DNA of 64,000 nucleotides from Butyricimonas virosa (lineage in GTDB: Bacteria > Bacteroidota > Bacteroidia > Bacteroidales > Marinifilaceae). The stretch covers positions 3,720,001 to 3,784,000 of the forward strand of contig NZ_CP102269.1 of assembly GCF_025148635.1 (NCBI RefSeq), written 5' to 3'. The notes under the pieces are model-generated. The model was not told the DNA's origin, did no database searches, and saw nothing but the letters and a program-made list of their open reading frames with translations. Below, piece after piece: positions 1-8,875 of the stretch. Within the stretch, counting starts at the first letter, position 1. Each line of letters starts with the position of its first letter. A program made the translations under genes and the position numbers.

Positions 1-1101
1 GGCTCCCATGATTCCAGAAGAAGCAAGTTCTCCGCACACGTACAGGTGTGGGATATTTGTACGTCCCGTGAGATCCGTTTTCACCCCGCCCACGGTGTAA
101 TGTGCGGCAGGAGCAACCGGAATACGGTTTGTCATGTCAATGCCCAATTCCGCACATTTCTCGAAGATGTTGGGGAAACGTTTCTTGATCTTTTCCGGGT
201 CAAGGTGTTTTAACGACAAATAAACGTAGTCCTCATGGTGTTCTTTCATTTGTTGGAATATGGACTGTGCCACGATGTCCCGTGGGGCAAGTTCTGCCAG
301 TTCATGTTTTCCCACCATAAAGCGTTCACCTTGTTGATTTAATAGGTGTGCGCCTTCACCGCGTACAGCCTCGCTCACCAGATATGCTTCTCCGGTAGGC
401 GTGTAGATCGCGGAGGGATGAAATTGAATGAATTCCATGTCCACGATTTCACATCCGGCGTTATAGGTTAAAGCCAAACCGTCACCAATAGTGGTATGAG
501 GGTTGGTCGTGCGTTTATAAATGGCTGAAGTCCCTCCGGAAGTCAAGAACACGTTATGTCCGGAGAATACCTCTTCCCGGTTCTCGTTAAAATCCCAGCA
601 TCTGACACCATAACATCCATGTTCGTCTTGTAATAAGGCAATGACGGCATGATTATCGAATATTTCCACGGTAGGACAATGCTCCACTTTATCAATCACG
701 AAATTCGTGATCATTCTTCCGGTGGCATCTCCACCGGCATGGAGGATTCGTTTTTGGTGGTGACCACCCTCTAGACCTAGGGCCAGTTCTCCGTTTTCCG
801 TGTCGAAGTGCATACCGTCATTGATTAATTCCTGTATGCGGGCAGGCCCTTCATTTACCAGTACGTTCACCGCGGGATAGTCGCATAAACCTCTTCCTGC
901 CGTGATCGTGTCTTGAAAGTGAAATAACGGGGCGTCATCTTCTCCGGTGACTGCCGCGATTCCTCCTTGGGCAAAATAAGAATTACTTTCCCTAATATTT
1001 GATTTAGTTAAAAGTGCAACTTTCCCGTAGGCAGATGCACGATAGGCCGTGTAAAGACCCGCTAAACCACTCCCGACAATGATATAATCGTAATTACGCA
1101 T
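1..1101 (-). CDS. nadB: L-aspartate oxidase, 5' part (runs off the left edge)
   Basis: FAD enzyme that oxidises L-aspartate to iminoaspartate, the first step of quinolinate and NAD synthesis in the cytoplasm. Reading the minus strand from ATG at 1101 gives 367 codons without a stop. The N-terminus has the dinucleotide-binding pattern YIIVGSGLAGL, followed by the NadB/SdhA flavoprotein signatures FAQGGIAAV, HHQKRILHAGGDATG and, further on, EAVRGEGAHLLN and APAAHYTVGGV. Succinate dehydrogenase and fumarate reductase flavoproteins share the fold, but the spacing of these motifs and the single-gene setting favour NadB. The last ~150 residues lie outside the window, so neighbouring nadA/nadC cannot be checked. 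Confidence 0.88.
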   Translation of the reverse strand, partial: MRNYDYIIVGSGLAGLYTAYRASAYGKVALLTKSNIRESNSYFAQGGIAAVTGEDDAPLFHFQDTITAGRGLCDYPAVNVLVNEGPARIQELINDGMHFDTENGELALGLEGGHHQKRILHAGGDATGRMITNFVIDKVEHCPTVEIFDNHAVIALLQDEHGCYGVRCWDFNENREEVFSGHNVFLTSGGTSAIYKRTTNPHTTIGDGLALTYNAGCEIVDMEFIQFHPSAIYTPTGEAYLVSEAVRGEGAHLLNQQGERFMVGKHELAELAPRDIVAQSIFQQMKEHHEDYVYLSLKHLDPEKIKKRFPNIFEKCAELGIDMTNRIPVAPAAHYTVGGVKTDLTGRTNIPHLYVCGELASSGIMGA

Positions 1102-1214
1102 TTTTGTGTCATGTAAATTGGCACGAAATTAGGATTTTTTTATCTATATCCCGCCTCTTTCCTTCGTTTTTTCATTTTCAAGAGGGTATTTTCCGTTTTC
1201 CATTATAAAAGTAG

Positions 1215-1222
1215 TAATTTTG
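1215..1222 (+). promoter_or_regulatory. Putative -7 box of the DUF1573 gene
   Basis: TAATTTTG fits the Bacteroidota -7 consensus TAnnTTTG exactly and lies 22 bases before the start codon at 1244. I see no convincing -33 TTTG at the usual 19-21 base distance. Confidence 0.45.
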
Positions 1223-1243
1223 AGTTTCTAAAGTTGAATAGAG

Positions 1244-2020
1244 ATGAGAGCATTTGGATGGTTCATTATCACCCTTTTATTAGGAGCTTGTTCTGCGGAC
1301 AAGCCTTCTAAAAAGTGTATTTACCCGGCAGGAGATTTGTTTTTCAGTAAGGAAAAAGCGGGGTGGGATGAGGTATATATTGGTAGGGAATATGCTGATA
1401 CGGTGCTGGTGTATAATCCCACGAAAACGGGTATTCGCCTGGAGGGGTTTAGCCATATTCCGGAGGTTGCTTGCAAGAAAATCGGACACTCTGAACAGGA
1501 TTGGAATTTAGGAGGATATACCGTGGAGCCCGGGACTTGCGACACGTTAATCGTAACGTTACGTTTAAAGAATGAATCCATGTTGGGTAATTATTATAAC
1601 GTGATGCGTTTCATGATAAACGGGGAGGTGGATTATAATTACGGTTTTATGATTGATGTACCTGTACGGGAGGATTTTGATCATTGGAGCGAGGAGGAAA
1701 AAGCACGAGCCCCTCATTTCATGGTGGACTCGACGGAACGTGATTTCGGAACACTTCGGGAAGGAGAGGAGTCCAAGATGATTTTTAAAATCCAAAATGT
1801 TGGGGAACGTAACTTGATCATACGTAAAATAGAAACCACTTGTGGTTGTACCGCGGTACTCCCCGGTCAGCGTGTTCTTCTTCCCGGCAAGGAAATGGAC
1901 TTGAATGTCATTTTCCACTCGGCGGGGCGGAGCGGTAAACAGCGTAAAGTGATCACACTCTTTTGTAATGATCCCCGTCAACCCAAGATCCAGCTGGTAG
2001 TGAAAGGTGAAGTGAACTGA
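1244..2020 (+). CDS. DUF1573-domain lipoprotein
   Basis: 258 aa. A short hydrophobic N-terminus ends in the lipobox LLLGAC (Cys16), so the product should be a lipidated envelope protein. The C-terminal ~90 residues are a DUF1573 immunoglobulin-like domain: HFMVDSTERDFGTL, then FKIQNVGERNLII and the hallmark TTCGCT, ending in a beta-rich VKGEVN. The preceding ~140 residues (about 30-165) look like a second, divergent beta domain. DUF1573 proteins are widespread in Bacteroidota and their role is not settled. It is monocistronic: nadB diverges on its left, and the next gene converges on its right with a palindrome between. Confidence 0.8.
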   Translation: MRAFGWFIITLLLGACSADKPSKKCIYPAGDLFFSKEKAGWDEVYIGREYADTVLVYNPTKTGIRLEGFSHIPEVACKKIGHSEQDWNLGGYTVEPGTCDTLIVTLRLKNESMLGNYYNVMRFMINGEVDYNYGFMIDVPVREDFDHWSEEEKARAPHFMVDSTERDFGTLREGEESKMIFKIQNVGERNLIIRKIETTCGCTAVLPGQRVLLPGKEMDLNVIFHSAGRSGKQRKVITLFCNDPRQPKIQLVVKGEVN

Positions 2021-2338
2021 AGGATTGTCCGATGATTGGCTATGGTTAGGCTATCTTTCCCTATGACCATGAACATAGCATGAACACTGCAAGTACATAG
2101 TATGAATACTGATGTGTGTATATGATGTGTAGGTGTTATATTTGAATTTCGTAGGTGTCTCAAGGCAGTGATAAAGGAGAGATAGCTCGTTGTAAGGGGA
2201 GGGTTTAAGAATAGCGAGACAAGGAGGAAAACTCCCCCCCCCCGGCTTCGCTGTACTCCCTCTATAAACGAGGCAGCGAAGCTGACGGAGGAGTTTTTCA
2301 TATAAAAACGAGTTTTGATATTTTCTTTTACCGCCCGT
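2021..2338. other. Convergent intergenic region
   Basis: 318 bases between two genes that point at each other. It holds a loosely repeated stretch (catgaac / agtatgaat words, about 2060-2140), a run of ten C at 2234-2243, and the large palindrome listed separately. I see no coding potential; the ORF that crosses it on minus has no family features. Confidence 0.5.
2228..2297. terminator. Palindromic hairpin, likely bidirectional terminator
   Basis: Outer arms AAAACTCC (2228-2235) and GGAGTTTT (2290-2297), and inner arms GCTTCGCTG (2245-2253) and CAGCGAAGC (2274-2282), can form a long stem-loop. A T run follows on plus, and AAAACTCC gives GGAGTTTT on minus, so it could stop transcripts from both convergent genes. 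The ten-C run sits inside the left arm. Confidence 0.55.
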
Positions 2339-2896
2339 TTATTTCACGATTATCGTGAAACAATCGTTTACATCTTTGGAGTATCCTTCGTTTTTAAAAT
2401 TCAGAGAAATCAGATAACGTCCGATCGGAATATCATGTTCTAAAGGCACTTCGAAGGTCCCATCACCATATACTTTCAAATATTCCCACATCTTCTCGGC
2501 ATTTCCCGTTGTCGTTTTGATGTCTTTTATGGAAACGTATATCTGAGTAGTCCCGTCCACTCCTTCAATCGGGTTACTTACCCATGGCGTACCCCATTGA
2601 GCCCGTTGATAATCTTCTCCGGCACCGACTTCTATAATTTGAGTGGGTAAAATGCCCCAGCTGATCAAGAGTTCCGGGGTATAATATTCCGGGTTTTCTG
2701 CTAATAATTCATAGTAAAGCGGATTATCCACTTCTTCTAATTGAGGTGGAGTGGTGTCCAGTTCTTTCTTAACGACCATTGTGTCGGGATTATAACCGGC
2801 ATCTTCTGTTTGTAAAAAGCCAATCGTTACGTCTTGGCAACTCGATCCCAGACAGGCTGTAAAAACGAGTATTCCCAATATGAGTAGATTCTTCAT
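2339..2896 (-). CDS. Small lipoprotein, last gene of the left SusCD locus
   Basis: 185 aa with a signal sequence and lipobox LGSSC (Cys20), followed by QDVTIGFLQTEDAGYNPDTM. I do not recognise a named family. It is clearly paralogous to the product at 47965-48390, which starts its mature part with NDVTVGYLETENAEYIPDNM and shares TPWVSNPIEGVDGT / APWVTQPIQGIEGT and a C-terminal pattern of PLEH, G-Y-S and a closing FVVK-like strand. Both are last in their operon, directly after a fasciclin-domain gene. By position it may be a surface accessory of the SusC/SusD pair (SusE/F-like place, no sequence evidence for that fold). The left copy has an insertion of ~40 residues after the conserved N-terminus. 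Confidence 0.75.
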   Translation of the reverse strand: MKNLLILGILVFTACLGSSCQDVTIGFLQTEDAGYNPDTMVVKKELDTTPPQLEEVDNPLYYELLAENPEYYTPELLISWGILPTQIIEVGAGEDYQRAQWGTPWVSNPIEGVDGTTQIYVSIKDIKTTTGNAEKMWEYLKVYGDGTFEVPLEHDIPIGRYLISLNFKNEGYSKDVNDCFTIIVK

Positions 2897-2919
2897 GATT
2901 TTAAATTTTAAGTTCCGTG

Positions 2920-3624
2920 TTAGATTTTACCTAGTACATAATTGTAGTTTAACGCGTGTACTACCCCGTTTAACGGTTGAATATCCGGAGAGGCTAATGG
3001 AACCATTTCCATGGCATCAAACGAATAAAGGTACATGAAAATTGCTCCGGCGTCCGAGACTCCACCATAATTTGTTTTTTCCCGGTAAGCTCGTAATTTG
3101 TTCCCGCTTTCGCAAGTAAAATCTGTTCCCCCTGTTTGTTCTTCCGCTTCAATTTCGTAATCCCGGTTCCGGAAAGCGATTTCATCTTTCAGATGTTTGC
3201 CTTTTATAACGTGGCGTAATACCATTTCCCGACACCAATCTTTGTCAAGTGCTTGAACGAGATGTTCCGGATGATTTTTTTCGTCTTCCGAGAGTGCTCT
3301 CCAACGATCCGGATCTCCGGGAAATTGTTCTTTTCCAGATGCTTTGTCCCACACGTAGCGAAGAATGGATAGGGAAGGAGGTGCGAAAAACGTGATTTCT
3401 TTGTAATTCGGATCCTTCCCCTCGAAAATGTGGGTGAGTTCTGCCCTTTCAATTAATTCTACGGTTAATTTCCAGTTAGCTGTGTCCTTCTGTAAATATT
3501 CCATGATACTGCAATCGTGATAAGGTGAGCTGATTCCGGAATCAAACCAGTCTTGCTTTGTATCACAGGCGGAAAGTCCTGCGAGAATTAGAAAGTATAT
3601 CCATATATTTAATCCTGTTTTCAT
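2920..3624 (-). CDS. Fasciclin-domain lipoprotein
   Basis: 234 aa with lipobox LSAC (Cys20). Fasciclin (FAS1) features: SIMEYLQKDTANW at the start of the domain, LTHIFEGKD, the strand ITFFAPPSLS (usual form TFFAPTNxA), LRHVIKGKH-like VLRHVIKGKH, and the closing PLNGVVHALNYNYVL (usual form xNGVIHxID). FAS1 domains act as adhesion or ligand modules on the cell surface. It lies between susD and the small lipoprotein on the same strand with a short gap, and it has a paralogue in the same slot at 47360-47944. Probably an accessory outer-membrane lipoprotein of the uptake complex. Confidence 0.82.
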   Translation of the reverse strand: MKTGLNIWIYFLILAGLSACDTKQDWFDSGISSPYHDCSIMEYLQKDTANWKLTVELIERAELTHIFEGKDPNYKEITFFAPPSLSILRYVWDKASGKEQFPGDPDRWRALSEDEKNHPEHLVQALDKDWCREMVLRHVIKGKHLKDEIAFRNRDYEIEAEEQTGGTDFTCESGNKLRAYREKTNYGGVSDAGAIFMYLYSFDAMEMVPLASPDIQPLNGVVHALNYNYVLGKI

Positions 3625-3652
3625 GATATGTTCATTTTTATATGTGTTCTTT

Positions 3653-5221
3653 TTATTGTCTTTTTAGCCAATAGGTATTCTGTCTCATCAATGAATTATC
3701 CCAAAACAAAGGGTCTTCTAATGCATTGAAAAATACACCGTCAACCACGTCTTGATCAGAAACGTTTCGGAAATTTCCGTAAAGCTCCGTTTTATAGTAC
3801 CCGTTCCGTAATACATCAAAATAGCGGGTCCCTTCCATCAATAATTCTTTTTCCCGTTCTTTGAATATGGCATAGCGTAGATTGCCGTCATACTCGGATT
3901 CACTGTAGCGTTTGGCTTTTGCCCGGTCTCGGATTTTATTCAAATCGGCGATAGCTCCAATCCGGTCGTTTAGTCTGGCCCGACATTCCGCACGTAATAG
4001 ATAGATGTCTGCCAGTCTCCACCATATTTTGTTTTGATCAAAGTTGATGAATTCTCCGGCCATGTATCCGTCAGTGGCAACCCGAGCGTAACGCCATTTG
4101 TAAGGATAGGCATATCCTCCGGTAATTTCTTCGTCTTCTTGTTCCATTTTTTCAAATTCGTAAAACCAAGCATCCCGACGTAAATCAGTGGTTGGGGTAC
4201 TTCCATCGGTGTAGTCCTGAAACATTTCCCGGACGGTTGAATTTAGTATGCGATACATTGTTTTTTTGTTATCTCCGATTTTTTTGCCGGGGATAGCCGG
4301 GTACGCTTCGTAGTATCTTCCTAGGTTTGTCATGTTGCTCTCTGTCATCGCGTCAAATTCATTCCAATATCCTCGAAATACACTTTCAAAAATGCATTCC
4401 TTACCACCATCTACGAATGTTTTGGTGCAAACCTCATCGGGTGTTGATTCTAAATCATAAATATCCTGTCTGTTGATAATTGCACTACAAGCAGAATCTA
4501 CCATTCGCCATAATTGTTGTTCGTCATAGTCACGGTCTTGTGGTTGGGCCATGTATTTACATCCGGCTTTCCAAGCACATAGATGGGCTAGTACGGCGTT
4601 GGCAGCTCCCTTGCACGGGCGGGCCCGATGGCTTACGGAAGTTCCACTGGATTCTTTCAGTTCATTCCATTCCGGCAGAAGACGTGCGGCTTCTTTTGCT
4701 AAAGTTATGGCATAATCTGTCACCTTGGGCCAAGTCGTTTTACCGATAGGTTTTAGTTCCACTTCATCCTGTATCATCACGCAATCTCCCCAGCGACGGA
4801 CTAAATCTAGGTAAACGAATGCTTTGAAAAAAGCAATTTCACCCCTGTAAAAGTCCCGTCTTTCTTGTGGCATATCGACTTTGTTAATATAGGGTAAAGC
4901 AACATTGGCTGCTGCAATTACATTATAATTCCAGCTCCATTGTGCTACATATGCTTCGGGATCTTCTTCTCTTAACAAGTCATAAGAATTAATCTGACGA
5001 TAATCTGAAAATTCACCTCGCATCTCTGGTGAATACGGGGCTGAGGTCATGTTTACTCGTAAGCTTTGTTCTGCCCCGAATAAGGCTGCTTCGATGTCTT
5101 TTTCCGTGTCGAAGGCATTCTCGAAGGTAACGGAGTTTTCCGGTTTTAATTCCACCCACTCTTCGCAAGCATATATCATAAATGCCCCGATTACCGTTAA
5201 AAATAAATATCGTTTTTTCAT
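3653..5221 (-). CDS. SusD/RagB-family outer-membrane lipoprotein
   Basis: 522 aa, lipobox MIYAC (Cys19) followed by EEWVELKPENSVTFENAF, the usual SusD start. The helical TPR-like body contains RGEIAFFKAFVYLDLVRRWGD (compare SusD RaxAxxYxxLxxxxG) and the C-terminal half has IWWRLADIYLLRAECRARL plus FKEREKELLMEGTRYFDVLRNG, both signature stretches of RagB/SusD. The protein captures the substrate at the surface and hands it to the TonB-dependent SusC partner encoded 3 bases upstream. Substrate is unknown: no glycoside hydrolase or peptidase lies in the operon, so it cannot be called a polysaccharide locus. Confidence 0.93.
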   Translation of the reverse strand: MKKRYLFLTVIGAFMIYACEEWVELKPENSVTFENAFDTEKDIEAALFGAEQSLRVNMTSAPYSPEMRGEFSDYRQINSYDLLREEDPEAYVAQWSWNYNVIAAANVALPYINKVDMPQERRDFYRGEIAFFKAFVYLDLVRRWGDCVMIQDEVELKPIGKTTWPKVTDYAITLAKEAARLLPEWNELKESSGTSVSHRARPCKGAANAVLAHLCAWKAGCKYMAQPQDRDYDEQQLWRMVDSACSAIINRQDIYDLESTPDEVCTKTFVDGGKECIFESVFRGYWNEFDAMTESNMTNLGRYYEAYPAIPGKKIGDNKKTMYRILNSTVREMFQDYTDGSTPTTDLRRDAWFYEFEKMEQEDEEITGGYAYPYKWRYARVATDGYMAGEFINFDQNKIWWRLADIYLLRAECRARLNDRIGAIADLNKIRDRAKAKRYSESEYDGNLRYAIFKEREKELLMEGTRYFDVLRNGYYKTELYGNFRNVSDQDVVDGVFFNALEDPLFWDNSLMRQNTYWLKRQ

Positions 5222-5224
5222 CGC

Positions 5225-8200
5225 CTAAAATTTCAATGTTAAACCTAATGTTAATTTGCGAGCTAAAGGGTAAGAACTTCCCGCGTCTTCACCGTTGCGG
5301 ATGTCCACGATTTCAGGTTCAATACCGGAATAATTGGTGAACGTGTATAGATTTTCCCCGCTGGCAAAGATTCTTAACTCGTCCAGCCCGCATTTTTGCA
5401 TCCATGCTTTGGGTAAAGTGTAACCAATAGATACTGTTTTTATTTTTAGCCAGTTTACCTTTTCAACTCTTCGATCAACATATCGTCCGCCCCACAAATA
5501 AGTGTTCCAGTCGTATTGCCATTTAGGGAAGTCCGATTTATCTCCGGGTTTCTCCCAAAAAGATACTTTATTTAAATTCATGACAATAGCCGGATATTCT
5601 GCCGCTCCAAAATCGGATAAACACCTCGTTTGAGTGATGTTTAACATGTGTCGTCCTAATTGGAAACTTAATAGGATATTTACATCAAAGTTTTTCCACT
5701 GGAATTCATTCACGATCCCTCCGGAGACTTTTGGCAAGGCACTTCCACAATATACTTCATCGTCAAAAGCGGTGATTTTGCGATTTCCATCCACGTCGAT
5801 GAATTTATAATCTCCCGGTTTATAGAATGTGCTACTTCCCATTTCAGAAGCTAAAGGAGCTTTTATACCTATTTGATTATAGAAAACGGGGACTTCATCT
5901 TGATAATCTACATATCCGTCTGTTTTCAAGGCGTATATCCCGTTTAGTGATTTTCCGATTACTCGGACTAAATCTAAATCTTTTCCGGTGTAGGATTTCT
6001 CAAACCGGTTCCAGTTACGGGCGGCGTTCACAGATATTTTCCAATATAAATCGGACTTTCTGAAAATCTCGTATTTGACCATAACTTCTAATCCTTCATT
6101 AGAAACGGCTGCGGCGTTGCGCCATTGTTGTTGGTATCCGGTGTTTATTCCGGCACTAGGTAAGCGGACCCGATCTAGTAATTTATCTGTATAGCGATAA
6201 TAATAATCAATCGTGATTCCTAAACGATGATCAAACATATCCAAATCTAACCCGAAATCGTACTGATCCGTTTCTTCCCAAGATAATTTGTCATTATAAA
6301 GCCCGTCACCCCATTGTGGTTCGATATAACTATTTCCAAGGTAAGATGTACTTCCCACGTTCATAATTCCCAATGCCAAGTAATTTTGGGAAAAGTGCAT
6401 TCCGGAACGTCCCCAGCTAGCCCGAATTTTTCCAAAAGATACCCATCCGAGATTATCTCTCACGAAAGGTTCTTCCGAAAAACTCCATGCTGCAGCAATG
6501 GATGGAAAAGTTCCCCAGCGGTTGTTTTTCCCGAAGGTGGAACTTCCGTCTCTCCTGATACTGGCTGAAAAAAGGTATTTTTCCCGGAAGCCGTATTCCA
6601 AACGAGCAAAGTAGGATACCAGTGTCTTTTCCTGCATGTCGGATTGGTAATCTTTAAGAGCTCGGATTTCCGTGTAATCTCCCCAACCAACGGTTTCCAG
6701 ATCAGGCATACCGTAAGGTGCATAGTAAATTTTGTCACTTGGGGATTTTCGGGCTGATCCTCCGTTGTATTCTTCTTGATCATATTGATAGGAAAAACCT
6801 GCCATAAATTCAATGTTGTGATCTTCATGAATTGTTTTTTTATAACTTAACAGGTTTTCATTCAGTACCATTAGGTTGATGCCTGTTTCCCCGATGGAGA
6901 TGGAGTTATTATCACTAGCGATGTACGAAGGGGAAAAATAATTTCTTCGACTTATAGCATAGTCTGCGGCTAGTGAGCTGGAGATATTCAACCCGTCGAT
7001 AATATCATATCCTAACCGGAAATTACTGCGTAAACGGATGGCCCGGTTGGTTTCTTTAGTTCCTTTGTATGCTTTCAGAACTTCCTGCCATACAACAGAT
7101 TCTTCTCCGGGTAGCAAAGATGATAGTTTATAAGGTTCTCCGGGAATGGTTTCAATAGGGACCAAAGCCCCACTAAAGCGCAAGTGGTCATCAGCACTGG
7201 ATGTGGCTCTTTTCTTTTGTGCCAGTGAGGCATTGAAACGAATGTCAACGTTTAGTCGGGGGACAGGAATAACGTTCATGTTAGAATTTAAATCGATTCG
7301 TTTGAACCCGGTACCTTTAAAAACACCTGTTTCATTGTAGTATCCCAGCCCGATACCGTAAGTGATTCGTTCGCTACCGCCGTATGTCTGTATGTTGGCA
7401 TTCGTGACCTTGCCCGTTTCAAAATAGATGGGAAAATAATTCGTGGAGTGATTATAGAATGCGTTCAGACTATCTTGATATATACTCCCGTTTCCTTCCG
7501 GCATACTGTTTTTATCCGGGAACCAAAAACCATGATACATTCCTCGAGTGTTTTCGTATTGTTCTGCCAGACTTTGAGGATATTTGTAACTGTTGGTTTT
7601 CTTGTCCAGGTAGGCTCTAAACTGATTTTCCGTACTTTTCAAGCGTAACAACCTTTCTGCTCTTCCTGTTGTCAGGGCTGGATATTCCGGGAGAATACTC
7701 CATGTTTCTGAAAAATTCACGGAAAAGGTGGCATCTTGGTTTTGTCTTCCTTTTTTAGTAGTAACGATGATAACCCCGTTAGCTGCTCTTGAACCGTATA
7801 TGGCAGCTGAAGAGGCATCTTTCAATATTTGTATGGACTCGATCATATCCGGGTTCAAGTCGGAAAGTAAATTGGTTCCCGTGATTGGGGAAGTAAACGT
7901 GTTTAAAGGTACTCCATCGATTACCCATAGCGGATTTGAGAATCTCCGTCCGGCTTCTACATCCAATGAGTTATATCCTCTTACAGTAATGGCCACGTCA
8001 CCACCACCGGGAGCCCCGGAAAGATTAGTAATGTCGAGTCCGGCTACACGACCTTGTAAAAGATTGGCGATATTGGCAGAAGGAATACCCTTGAATTCTT
8101 CAGCCTTTACCACGGAAACAGCTCCGGTAGCTTTCCGACGAGTTGTTGTTCCATAAGCGACAACCACTGTTTCATCCAGCGTTTGTACATCTTCTTCCAA

Positions 8201-8797
8201 AATGATTCGCAATGTATCTGTTCTTTCCGTGAAATTTATTTTCTGGGTTTTAAAGCCCACGAAGGAAAATTCCAGTGTCCCTTTGGTTAATGGGAGTGAA
8301 AGAGAGAACCATCCCTTGTTGTTGGTAGCCGTCCCTAGATTAATATTGGTTAGTTTGACCGTTACTCCCGGAATGGGTTCTTTCTTCTTGTCGTAAACCC
8401 AGCCTTTTAGCGTGACAGACTTTTTTTCGTCCAACGTGTTCATTTTGAGTTTTATGACAATGGCATTGTTTAACACGACATATTCCAAGTTCGTGTTTTT
8501 CAAGCATTTTTGAAGAATTTTCTCCACGTCCACTTCTTTTTCATTCAAATCAATCCCTTTTATTTGGGCGATGTCTTCGTTGTTGTACATGAAGGTGAAC
8601 CGGGTCTGCTGTTTTAACTCCCAAATCACTTCTTCCAGTGATGCGTTTTGTTTTTTGATCGTGACAGTTTGTGCATTCAGGCTGGCAAAAGCCTGAACGA
8701 CAAAACACGTGAGTAGTAGAAAGGTTAATTTCATACATCTAAAAATTTTTTGCAATTTTCTCCCTAACGGAAAATTACTCTTCCATCTTTTTTTCAT
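5225..8797 (-). CDS. SusC/RagA TonB-dependent receptor with N-terminal signalling (STN) domain
   Basis: 1190 aa outer-membrane importer. Order: signal peptide ending near residue 43; STN domain about 44-115 (ASLEEVIWELKQQTRF, GIDLNEKEVDVEKIL, NNAIVIK), which contacts FecR anti-sigma factors; carboxypeptidase-like regulatory domain about 128-210 (GWVYDKKKEPIPGVTVKL, GTATNNKGWFSLSL); TonB-box region and VVAYGT; plug domain with VDGVPLNTF and MIESIQILKDASSAAIYG; then the 22-strand barrel, ending in an aromatic residue (TLGLTLKF). The STN domain and the fecR gene just upstream show it is both transporter and signal sensor. It forms an operon with the SusD gene 3 bases downstream. Confidence 0.94.
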   Translation of the reverse strand: MKKRWKSNFPLGRKLQKIFRCMKLTFLLLTCFVVQAFASLNAQTVTIKKQNASLEEVIWELKQQTRFTFMYNNEDIAQIKGIDLNEKEVDVEKILQKCLKNTNLEYVVLNNAIVIKLKMNTLDEKKSVTLKGWVYDKKKEPIPGVTVKLTNINLGTATNNKGWFSLSLPLTKGTLEFSFVGFKTQKINFTERTDTLRIILEEDVQTLDETVVVAYGTTTRRKATGAVSVVKAEEFKGIPSANIANLLQGRVAGLDITNLSGAPGGGDVAITVRGYNSLDVEAGRRFSNPLWVIDGVPLNTFTSPITGTNLLSDLNPDMIESIQILKDASSAAIYGSRAANGVIIVTTKKGRQNQDATFSVNFSETWSILPEYPALTTGRAERLLRLKSTENQFRAYLDKKTNSYKYPQSLAEQYENTRGMYHGFWFPDKNSMPEGNGSIYQDSLNAFYNHSTNYFPIYFETGKVTNANIQTYGGSERITYGIGLGYYNETGVFKGTGFKRIDLNSNMNVIPVPRLNVDIRFNASLAQKKRATSSADDHLRFSGALVPIETIPGEPYKLSSLLPGEESVVWQEVLKAYKGTKETNRAIRLRSNFRLGYDIIDGLNISSSLAADYAISRRNYFSPSYIASDNNSISIGETGINLMVLNENLLSYKKTIHEDHNIEFMAGFSYQYDQEEYNGGSARKSPSDKIYYAPYGMPDLETVGWGDYTEIRALKDYQSDMQEKTLVSYFARLEYGFREKYLFSASIRRDGSSTFGKNNRWGTFPSIAAAWSFSEEPFVRDNLGWVSFGKIRASWGRSGMHFSQNYLALGIMNVGSTSYLGNSYIEPQWGDGLYNDKLSWEETDQYDFGLDLDMFDHRLGITIDYYYRYTDKLLDRVRLPSAGINTGYQQQWRNAAAVSNEGLEVMVKYEIFRKSDLYWKISVNAARNWNRFEKSYTGKDLDLVRVIGKSLNGIYALKTDGYVDYQDEVPVFYNQIGIKAPLASEMGSSTFYKPGDYKFIDVDGNRKITAFDDEVYCGSALPKVSGGIVNEFQWKNFDVNILLSFQLGRHMLNITQTRCLSDFGAAEYPAIVMNLNKVSFWEKPGDKSDFPKWQYDWNTYLWGGRYVDRRVEKVNWLKIKTVSIGYTLPKAWMQKCGLDELRIFASGENLYTFTNYSGIEPEIVDIRNGEDAGSSYPLARKLTLGLTLKF

Positions 8798-8834
8798 ACC
8801 TTTGAAATGTTTTAATTATAACTAATTAATACAG

Positions 8835-8874
8835 AGGATCGGGAAATGTTGGAGCAGGCCCCGATCCTTTTTTT
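8835..8874. other. Hairpin between fecR and susC
   Basis: Arms AGGATCGGG (8835-8843) and CCCGATCCT (8860-8868) with a 16-base loop, then a T run to 8874 on plus. In the sense of fecR-susC (minus) the run comes before the stem, so it is not a normal terminator for that operon. It may set the relative mRNA level of anti-sigma and receptor. The second locus has only about 28 bases here and no such hairpin. Confidence 0.4.
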
Positions 8875-8875
8875 A

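Noticed and set aside
4480..4749. 89-aa plus-strand ORF within susD
   Set aside because: Shadow of the SusD gene in another frame; this also holds for the other ORFs inside susC, copA, uvrA and the RND genes.
8835..8874. Terminator between fecR and susC
   Set aside because: The T run follows the stem only on plus, where no gene ends; on minus, the operon direction, it precedes the stem.
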